A DNA stretch of 37,247 bases from CAYFQV01 sp964654185 (GTDB lineage: Bacteria > Spirochaetota > Spirochaetia > DSM-27196 > PWMO01), in NCBI GenBank assembly GCA_964654185.1, contig CAZZIE010000028.1:1-37247 (forward strand), written 5' to 3'. Below, piece by piece: positions 31,872-37,247 of this stretch. The translations under genes were made by a program, and so were the position numbers. The first letter of the stretch is position 1, and every line of letters begins with the position of its first letter. Under the pieces are notes generated by a model, which worked only from the letters and a program-made list of their open reading frames with translations, was not told the DNA's origin and ran no database searches.

Positions 31872-33455
31872 GTGTTGCGTCGGGCCGTCCGGCGCATTAC
31901 ACCACGCCGCCCCGGTTCATCGCGACTTATTCGCCAGAGCTTCGGCGAGCGCCTCCGACAGGCGCTCGTAGAGCTCGGCCCCACCTTCATCAAGTTCGGT
32001 CAGATCCTCAGCGACCGCAAAGACCTTCTCCCACTCGCCGTGATTCGCGAGATGGAGAAGCTGCAGGACAAGGTACCTCCCTTTCCCACTGAAACCGCGA
32101 GAGGTCTCGTGGAAGAGAATGTCGGCAAGACGATCGACGAGGCCTTCATTTACTTCAATGATGAGCCTGAAGCCGCGGCGTCTCTCGCACAGGTTCACAG
32201 AGCCATTCTGCCTACCGGTCAGACCGTGGCCGTGAAGATCAAGCGACCGGGTATTGATGCGCAGGTCGAAGCGGACATCCAGATCATGCATCAGCTGGCG
32301 AACTTCGTGGACAACAACACGGACTACTTCCAGGTCATCAAGGCCGTGGAGATCGTTGAAGAGTTCGAGCGTCAAATGATGCGGGAGCTCGACTTCGTGG
32401 AAGAGTTCCTGGCGGTGAAGAAGTTCAGAGCCGACTACGAGAGGGACAAAACCGTCTACGTGCCGCGGGTCTATTCGGAGTACACGACCCGGGACGTGCT
32501 GGTCCTGGAGTTCATCCACGGTCAGAAGATCTCCGATGTGATCAACGGCGAGGGCGAGCGCTTCGACAAGTCCGTGGTGAATCTCCGCACTGCGGACTTC
32601 ATCATGTCCCAGCTCTTCATCAACGGCTACTTCCATGCGGATCCCCATCCGGGCAACTTCATGGTCCTCGAGGGCGATATCATCTGTTTCCTCGACTTCG
32701 GCATGGTCTACAGCCTGAGGCCGTACGAGGTGGAGAACCTCAACTACATGATGCTCGGCCTTGCGCGACTCGATGCCATGCTGGTCGCCCGGTCGCTTCT
32801 CCGTCTCGGCGGTGCCGAGGGGAAGGTCAACAAGCAGCGCTTTCAGGCGCACGTCCACGACTACATTGAATCTCATCTCAACCGGCCGCTGGAGTACATT
32901 GACGTGGCCGGGGCGATGATGGACCTGCTGCAGATGATCATCTCCTTCGGCGTGAAGCTGCCACCGCGGCTCATCTACGTTGCCAAGGTTCTCGGAAGCT
33001 TGCAGTCTATCGGGTCCGGCCTGGATCCGGAGTTCCAGCTGCTGGAGTACCTGAAGAACTTCTCACCGAAGATCTGGGCGAATCAGCTCGCCTCCGATCG
33101 GGCGGGCAATCGGGTGCTGCTTTCCGGCCTCAACTGGTCGGAAGTGATCCTGGACGCCCCGGAGCTGGTGCGGGATCTTCAGCGAGTGCTCAGAGACCGC
33201 GAGTTCGAGGTTCACGCGCCCGAGCTGGAGGCGGTCCGGGAAACATACGACAAAGTGGGTTTCCGGACGGTTTTCGGTTTGGTTTTGTCCGCCTTGCTGA
33301 TAAGCTCCTCACTTGTGGTGCTTGCAGACATTGAGCCGAAGATCCAGGGAATTCCGGTCTTTGGAATCATCGGGTTCGGGATTGGCCTTGCCATGGGGCT
33401 GGGCTTTCTCTTCGCCGGTGTGATCAAGCTCTTCCGCTGGCGCCACCGAAAGTGA
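31872..33455 (+). CDS. ABC1/AarF/UbiB family kinase-like protein (true start probably upstream)
   Basis: Atypical kinase-like protein linked in other bacteria to ubiquinone or isoprenoid lipid metabolism. Marks: LGPTFIKFGQILSDRKDLLP (KxGQ motif), AAASLAQVHRA (Ala-rich loop), VAVKIKRPGI (Lys), HADPHPGNF (catalytic Asp) and FLDFGMVYSL. Two C-terminal membrane helices. GTG 31872 is the first ordinary start codon, but the frame is open back to 31734, and 31806-31871 encodes RYLEIFSVLAKYGFAEFV, the normal beginning of this family. Only non-standard codons (ATC 31767, CTG 31773) are available upstream; AGGA at 31755-31758 fits ATC 31767. So about 34 residues are probably missing from the GTG model. 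Ten bases separate it from the FadR-type gene. Confidence 0.9.
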   Translation: MLRRAVRRITPRRPGSSRLIRQSFGERLRQALVELGPTFIKFGQILSDRKDLLPLAVIREMEKLQDKVPPFPTETARGLVEENVGKTIDEAFIYFNDEPEAAASLAQVHRAILPTGQTVAVKIKRPGIDAQVEADIQIMHQLANFVDNNTDYFQVIKAVEIVEEFERQMMRELDFVEEFLAVKKFRADYERDKTVYVPRVYSEYTTRDVLVLEFIHGQKISDVINGEGERFDKSVVNLRTADFIMSQLFINGYFHADPHPGNFMVLEGDIICFLDFGMVYSLRPYEVENLNYMMLGLARLDAMLVARSLLRLGGAEGKVNKQRFQAHVHDYIESHLNRPLEYIDVAGAMMDLLQMIISFGVKLPPRLIYVAKVLGSLQSIGSGLDPEFQLLEYLKNFSPKIWANQLASDRAGNRVLLSGLNWSEVILDAPELVRDLQRVLRDREFEVHAPELEAVRETYDKVGFRTVFGLVLSALLISSSLVVLADIEPKIQGIPVFGIIGFGIGLAMGLGFLFAGVIKLFRWRHRK

Positions 33456-33465
33456 TGGTGCACGC

Positions 33466-34182
33466 GTGGCGTCCGATTTCCAGACCGTAACGAAACAGAC
33501 CGTCGTCTCCGAAGTAATGCGGCGCATGCGCGATCTCATTGCCGCCGGAGACTACCGGCCGGGCGATCGCATTCCGACGGAACTCGAGCTCTCACGGCTC
33601 TTCGGGGTGGGGCGCTCCACGATTCGCGAGGCGGTGAAGGTCTTCGAGCACCTTGGCGTCCTGGAGGCGAAGGCGGCCAAGGGCACCTTCGTGCGGGACC
33701 GCGCCAATATCTCCGCGGAGGCCATTTCCTGGGCGGTCCTCCTGGGAAACGACGACCTCCGAGACGTCTTTCAGCTGCGCGAAGCGATTGAGCGCGCCTC
33801 CTTTGAGCGACTCGTGCGGGACTACCACGCGGGCGTTGAGCATGCCCGCCGGACCGTCGATCACATGGCGGAGGTGGTAGAGCGCATTCGCCGCGCTGCC
33901 TCAGTCAACGACAGCGACGCGGTGGTGGAGGGGGACTACCAGTTTCACGGTCTCATCTTCGGCGCCTCCGGGAACCGCCTCTTTGCCGAGCTCTACGAGA
34001 CGCTGCACTCTTTCATGCGCCTCGAGATCCAGGAGTCCTACAAGGCGGTGAGCAACCTCGCCGAGGTGGCCCGGGACCACGAAGAGATGGTCGCCGCAGT
34101 ACGTGATCTGCCCGGGGAAGCAGCCATTGAGCGACACGCTTCCCACTTCGGCCGTATCCGGCGGCTCCTGTCCGAGCGTTGA
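33466..34182 (+). CDS. GntR/FadR-family transcriptional regulator
   Basis: Winged-helix regulator of 238 residues. The N-terminal GntR domain is clear (MRDLIAAGDYRPGDRIPTE, then SRLFGVGRSTIREAVKVFEHLGVL). The C-terminal FCD helical domain is visible with ISWAVLLGNDDLRDVFQLREAIE and the metal-ligand type histidines in YQFHGLIFGASGN and DHEEMVAAV. FadR-type regulators of this sort sense sugar acids or other organic acids. GTG 33466 has a poor ribosome site (GTGATGG). It follows the UbiB-like gene by ten bases and lies 236 bases before the transaldolase gene, which it most likely controls. Confidence 0.9.
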   Translation: MASDFQTVTKQTVVSEVMRRMRDLIAAGDYRPGDRIPTELELSRLFGVGRSTIREAVKVFEHLGVLEAKAAKGTFVRDRANISAEAISWAVLLGNDDLRDVFQLREAIERASFERLVRDYHAGVEHARRTVDHMAEVVERIRRAASVNDSDAVVEGDYQFHGLIFGASGNRLFAELYETLHSFMRLEIQESYKAVSNLAEVARDHEEMVAAVRDLPGEAAIERHASHFGRIRRLLSER

Positions 34183-34272
34183 CGAGCGGCGCCGAGGCGC
34201 ACCTGCCGCCCGGCGCCGGTGCGAGAAGGCACCACAGGAGCGGAAGATCCCGAAACAGAAGTGAGTTTTCCC

Positions 34273-34301
34273 TTGCCAGGCCGTCACCATCGTGCTATGG
34301 T
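34273..34301 (+). promoter_or_regulatory. Promoter of the transaldolase-aldehyde dehydrogenase genes
   Basis: TTGCCA (34273-34278), 17 bases, TATGGT (34296-34301), with an extended TGC before the -10. The leader is about 110 nt. Just downstream, GT-TAGG-AC (34315-34322) is a loose fit to a GntR-type half-site pair; this last point is weak. The remaining 34183-34418 shows no gene. Confidence 0.55.
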
Positions 34302-34418
34302 TCAATTGTCTGATGTTAGGACGATCGATAACCGGAGAGTCGGCCGGCGTGTTCGGGCGAGCCGCAGGGCCGGCGGGCACATAACGGCCGAAACGATTCC
34401 CGGGCGAGGGGGCGCGAG

Positions 34419-35504
34419 ATGGCGAAGCAGGAATTCAAGAGTCCGCTGCACGAGATGGCGGAGACGACACCGACGGATTACTGGAACGACTCATGCTCCA
34501 TTGAGGAGCTGACCTACGGCATTGAGCACGGCGCGGTCGGCGCGACGAGCAATCCGGTCATCGTCTACCAGGTGCTCCAGAAGGAGATGCCGCACTGGAC
34601 CGACCGGATCCGCCGCATCATTGCGGAGAATCCAACCGCGACGGAGGACGAGATTGCCTGGATTGTGATCGAGCAGATGGCTGTGGGAGCGGCAAAGCTT
34701 CTGAAGCCTGTGTACGATGCTCACGGCGGCCTCAAGGGTCGCTTGTCCATTCAGACCAATCCGAAGTTCTACCGGAACACCGAGCGGATCGTGGAGCAGG
34801 CGGTTCACTTTGCCGGCCTTGCGGAGAACGTCCATGTGAAGATTCCCGCGACGAAGGCGGGGATTGCCGCAATTGAAGAGGTGACCGCCCGGGGCGTGAA
34901 CGTCAACGCCACGGTCTCCTTCAGCGTGGCGCAGTCCCTTGCCGTCGCCGAAGCGGTGGCGCGCGGCCTGGAGCGCCGGGAGAAGGCCGGGGAGGATACC
35001 TCGACCATGGCGCCGGTGTGCACCATCATGGTGGGCCGCGTCGACGACTGGCTCAAGGTGGTCGCCAACAACGACAACATCATCACCGATCCCGACAACC
35101 TGGAGTGGGCCGGCGTGGCGGTCATGAAGAACGCCTACCGGATCTATCAGGAGAAGGGCTACCGGACCCGGCTCCTGGCCGCGGCGTACCGGAACCACTA
35201 CCAGTGGTCGCAGCTCATCGGCGGGGACGTCGTCCTCACCATGCCCTACAAGTGGGCGAAGCGCTTCAACGGTTCGGGCATGCTGGTGGAGCCGCGGATG
35301 GAGCAGGAGGTCGACCCGGCACGCATCGCGGCGCTGAAGGACAAGTTTGTCGACTTCAACAAGATGTACGAGCCCGACGGCATGAGGATCGAGGACTTCG
35401 ACACCCTCGGCGCGACGGTTCGCACCCTCCGGCAGTTCAACACCGGCTACGCCGACCTGGTCGCCCTGATCCGCGACTTCATGCTGCCGAACCCGGACGT
35501 GTAG
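34419..35504 (+). CDS. Transaldolase-family protein
   Basis: Class I aldolase-type enzyme of 361 residues. Family blocks: GAVGATSNPVIVYQVL (39-54), the nucleophilic Lys in NVHVKIPATKAG (K141, forming the Schiff base with a ketose), NVNATVSFSVAQSLA, and APVCTIMVGRVDDWL. It is longer than TalB (317) and belongs to a divergent branch, so the donor and acceptor sugars are open. ATG 34419 follows a GAGGGGG stretch. It lies 55 bases before an acylating aldehyde dehydrogenase and is probably co-regulated with it by the upstream FadR-type protein, which hints at cleavage of a ketose or keto acid to an aldehyde that is then oxidised to an acyl-CoA. Confidence 0.85.
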   Translation: MAKQEFKSPLHEMAETTPTDYWNDSCSIEELTYGIEHGAVGATSNPVIVYQVLQKEMPHWTDRIRRIIAENPTATEDEIAWIVIEQMAVGAAKLLKPVYDAHGGLKGRLSIQTNPKFYRNTERIVEQAVHFAGLAENVHVKIPATKAGIAAIEEVTARGVNVNATVSFSVAQSLAVAEAVARGLERREKAGEDTSTMAPVCTIMVGRVDDWLKVVANNDNIITDPDNLEWAGVAVMKNAYRIYQEKGYRTRLLAAAYRNHYQWSQLIGGDVVLTMPYKWAKRFNGSGMLVEPRMEQEVDPARIAALKDKFVDFNKMYEPDGMRIEDFDTLGATVRTLRQFNTGYADLVALIRDFMLPNPDV

Positions 35505-35559
35505 GACGCCGCGGGGCGACGGCCGCCCCGCGGCCACCCAGATTCACAAGGAGAAACCC

Positions 35560-36966
35560 ATGGCTGCAACTGCCGAAGCACATACGAACGAGATGACGGA
35601 GATGATTGCCCGGGCGAAGGCTGCGCAGGCGCAGATTGCCGGGTGGAGTCAGGAACAGGTGGATGAGATGGTCGCCGCCGCCGGGTGGAAGGTCTACCGA
35701 GAGGACCACGCCGCAGCGTGCGCAAAGCTCGCCTTTGAAGAGACCGGTATGGGCATCTACAAGGACAAGCTCCTGAAGCATCGGAAGAAGATCCTCGGCA
35801 CCCTCCGCGACCTCCAGGACGCGCAGACCTGCGGCGTCATTGAGGAGATCCCGGAAAAGGGGCTTCTGAAGGTGGCGAAGCCGGTGGGCGTCGTCGGCGC
35901 CCTGATTCCGGTGACCAATCCGACCTCCTCCGTCGGGTGCAACGGCCTCTCGATTCTGAAAGGCCGCAACGCCGTCATCTTTGCACCCCATCCGAAGGGC
36001 AAACAGTGCTCATGCCTGGCCGCCCGGTACCTGCGGGAGGGCCTCAAGAAGATCGGCGCGCCGGAGGACCTGGTGCAGTGCATCACCGAGCCATCCATTG
36101 AGCTTACCGGGGAGCTCATGAGCGCCGTCGACCTGGTTGTCGCCACCGGCGGGGCCGGCATGGTGAAGGCCGCCTACTCCAGCGGCACCCCCGCCTACGG
36201 GGTCGGCGCGGGAAACGCCACCGTAATCGTCGACGAGACCGCGGACATCGCCGACGCCGCTCACAAAGTCTTCCTTGGCAAGAGCTTCGACAACGCCACC
36301 AGTTGTTCCTCCGAGAACTCTCTGGTCATCCAGAAAGACATATATGAGTCGATGCTCACGGCCCTCGAAGCCGAGGGGGGCTACCGCTGCACTGCCGACG
36401 AGAAGGCGAAGCTCCAGGCGGTCATGTGGCCGGACGGGAAGCTGAACCGGGAGATCGTGGCGCAGCCTGCGGCGCGCATCGCCGAGCTTGCCGGCATTGC
36501 GCTACCGGAGGACCGGAAGTTCCTCATGGTCGAGGCGGAGAACCCCGACGGGTCGGATCCCTTTGCCGGGGAGAAGCTCTCGGTGGTCCTGACCCTGTGG
36601 CGCTACGGCGACTTCGCCCAGGCAATCGACCTGGTCCGGCGGATCACCGGCTTCTCCGGGTACGGCCACTCCTGCGGCATCCACACAAACGACGAGGCGC
36701 GGGTGCGCGAGCTCGCCCTGGAGGCGCCGGTGAGCCGCATCATGGTGCGCCAGCCCCAGAGCTACGCGAACAGCGGGAACTACGACAACGGTATGCCCTT
36801 CTCACTTACTCTTGGCTGCGGCAGCTGGGGCGGCAACATCACCACGGAGAACATCACCCACAAGCACTTTCTCAATATCACCTGGGTGTCGAGTCCGATT
36901 GAGCCGGTGGTGCCGGATGAGGAGCGGATCTTCGGGGCGCACTGGAAAAAGTGGGGCCACCAATAA
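35560..36966 (+). CDS. CoA-acylating aldehyde dehydrogenase (EutE/SauS-like)
   Basis: Oxidises an aldehyde with NAD(P)+ and CoA to an acyl-CoA. It has 468 residues. Marks: VGVVGALIPVTNPTSS (109-124) and the catalytic cysteine in FDNATSCSSENSLV (C249). The C-terminal half keeps FSGYGHSCGIHTNDE and the CGSWGGNITTENITHKHFLN segment, similar to acetaldehyde and sulfoacetaldehyde dehydrogenases of the acylating type and to the aldehyde half of AdhE. Substrate not determined. ATG 35560 has AAGGAG six bases upstream. Immediately after its stop codon begins the long inverted-repeat element. Confidence 0.9.
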   Translation: MAATAEAHTNEMTEMIARAKAAQAQIAGWSQEQVDEMVAAAGWKVYREDHAAACAKLAFEETGMGIYKDKLLKHRKKILGTLRDLQDAQTCGVIEEIPEKGLLKVAKPVGVVGALIPVTNPTSSVGCNGLSILKGRNAVIFAPHPKGKQCSCLAARYLREGLKKIGAPEDLVQCITEPSIELTGELMSAVDLVVATGGAGMVKAAYSSGTPAYGVGAGNATVIVDETADIADAAHKVFLGKSFDNATSCSSENSLVIQKDIYESMLTALEAEGGYRCTADEKAKLQAVMWPDGKLNREIVAQPAARIAELAGIALPEDRKFLMVEAENPDGSDPFAGEKLSVVLTLWRYGDFAQAIDLVRRITGFSGYGHSCGIHTNDEARVRELALEAPVSRIMVRQPQSYANSGNYDNGMPFSLTLGCGSWGGNITTENITHKHFLNITWVSSPIEPVVPDEERIFGAHWKKWGHQ

Positions 36967-37125
36967 CCTACCCGGAACCCTGTTGATGACGCATTCCGCA
37001 AACTGCTATGACACCGAGACTTGGTGGCAGTTCAGCGGCGGAAGTCTGCCTTCGGCATGCATAGCAGTGCAAATTCCGGTTGCGGCGTGACTTACCGGAA
37101 TCCCATCAACAGGGTTGCGAGTAGG
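36967..37125. repeat. 159-nt nested inverted-repeat element, foldable as a three-way junction
   Basis: The outer stem pairs 36967-36988 with 37104-37125 (20 of 22 positions), including 13 perfect pairs AACCCTGTTGATG (36976-36988) with CATCAACAGGGTT (37104-37116). Inside are stem ACTGCTATG (37002-37010)/CATAGCAGT (37060-37068) with a nested AGACTT/AAGTCT stem (37017-37022, 37042-37047), and stem ATTCCGGT (37073-37080)/ACCGGAAT (37094-37101). ATTCCG at 36993-36998 could compete for the same CGGAAT. It starts at the base after the aldehyde dehydrogenase stop. It may be a structured RNA or a small inverted-repeat mobile element; I see no target duplication and no T-tract. Confidence 0.7.
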
Positions 37126-37157
37126 TCAAGTGTGCCTTATTGGTCGTACCTTTTAAC

Positions 37158-37186
37158 TTGCATACCTTTATAACCCATTGTATCAT
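37158..37186 (+). promoter_or_regulatory. Leaderless promoter of the last gene
   Basis: TTGCAT (37158-37163), 17 bases, TATCAT (37181-37186), seven bases, ATG 37194. The region 37130-37190 is markedly more AT-rich than the rest of the window. No ribosome site precedes the ATG. Confidence 0.55.
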
Positions 37187-37193
37187 GGTCGGC

Positions 37194-37247
37194 ATGGAAC
37201 ATTACCGCATTGCCATGATCCCGGGAGACGGGGTCGGACCCGAGATT
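37194..37247 (+). CDS. Isocitrate/isopropylmalate dehydrogenase-family protein (5' fragment)
   Basis: Only 18 codons are in the window: MEHYRIAMIPGDGVGPEI. The IPGDGVGPEI block is the N-terminal signature of the beta-decarboxylating dehydrogenase family (3-isopropylmalate, isocitrate, homoisocitrate, tartrate dehydrogenases). Which member it is cannot be told. The partner genes (transaldolase, acylating aldehyde dehydrogenase) would rather suggest a catabolic 2-hydroxyacid enzyme such as tartrate dehydrogenase than leucine synthesis, but this is a guess. Confidence 0.75.
   Translation, partial: MEHYRIAMIPGDGVGPEI

Noticed and set aside
34419..36966. Sulfoglycolysis (transaldolase plus sulfoacetaldehyde dehydrogenase)
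   Set aside because: The aldehyde dehydrogenase is only similar to SauS-type enzymes in general, no sulfo-sugar enzymes or sulfonate exporter are present, and the transaldolase branch is different in length from what I would expect.

Overview
This is a GC-rich bacterial chromosome segment, dense in genes and with no rRNA, tRNA, insertion sequence or CRISPR that I can see. A secreted lipoprotein with a lipobox, a CheB-CheR-PAS fusion, a HisKA_2-type histidine kinase and a phasin-like/UbiB pair point to a free-living Gram-negative heterotroph. The tail-anchored heptad-repeat protein and the chitobiase-like/FG-GAP lipoprotein would fit a spirochaete. That placement is an inference and is weak.

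Left part (1-7427, minus strand): a TetR regulator heads an operon with a GH13 amylase-family enzyme and an ADP-forming acyl-CoA synthetase. RidA, a Na+/Ca2+ exchanger and a truncated oligoendopeptidase F follow, with candidate promoters of their own. Next (7563-11904, minus strand) comes a two-gene signalling unit, a CheB-CheR-PAS fusion translationally coupled to a histidine kinase.

Middle (12053-25931): a KDG kinase, an AraC regulator and a heptad-repeat membrane-anchored coiled coil precede a tightly packed plus-strand sugar operon. The operon encodes an SDR, a GH88-like unsaturated glucuronyl hydrolase, a TIM-barrel isomerase, two Gfo/Idh/MocA oxidoreductases, a ThuA-like protein, a GPH symporter and a 708-residue protein of no family I recognise. 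Together they look like import and cytoplasmic breakdown of uronic-acid-containing oligosaccharides, with KDG kinase as a plausible exit step and the unknown protein as the best candidate for the missing lyase.

Right part (25989-37247): a large propeller lipoprotein and a YhhN membrane protein (minus strand), then glycerate 2-kinase, a phasin-like protein, a UbiB-like kinase, a FadR-type regulator, a transaldolase-family enzyme, a CoA-acylating aldehyde dehydrogenase and the first 18 codons of an isocitrate/isopropylmalate dehydrogenase-family gene.

Four features stand out. (1) At least ten unrelated enzymes carry in-frame Gly/Ala/Asp/Arg/Pro-rich insertions in loops or tails. (2) Several genes have a -10 box of type TANNNT exactly 6-7 bases before the start codon, so they are probably read from leaderless mRNAs. 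(3) A 159-nt nested inverted-repeat element, foldable as a three-way junction, begins at the first base after the aldehyde dehydrogenase stop codon. (4) The GH88 operon contains the unclassified 708-residue protein.
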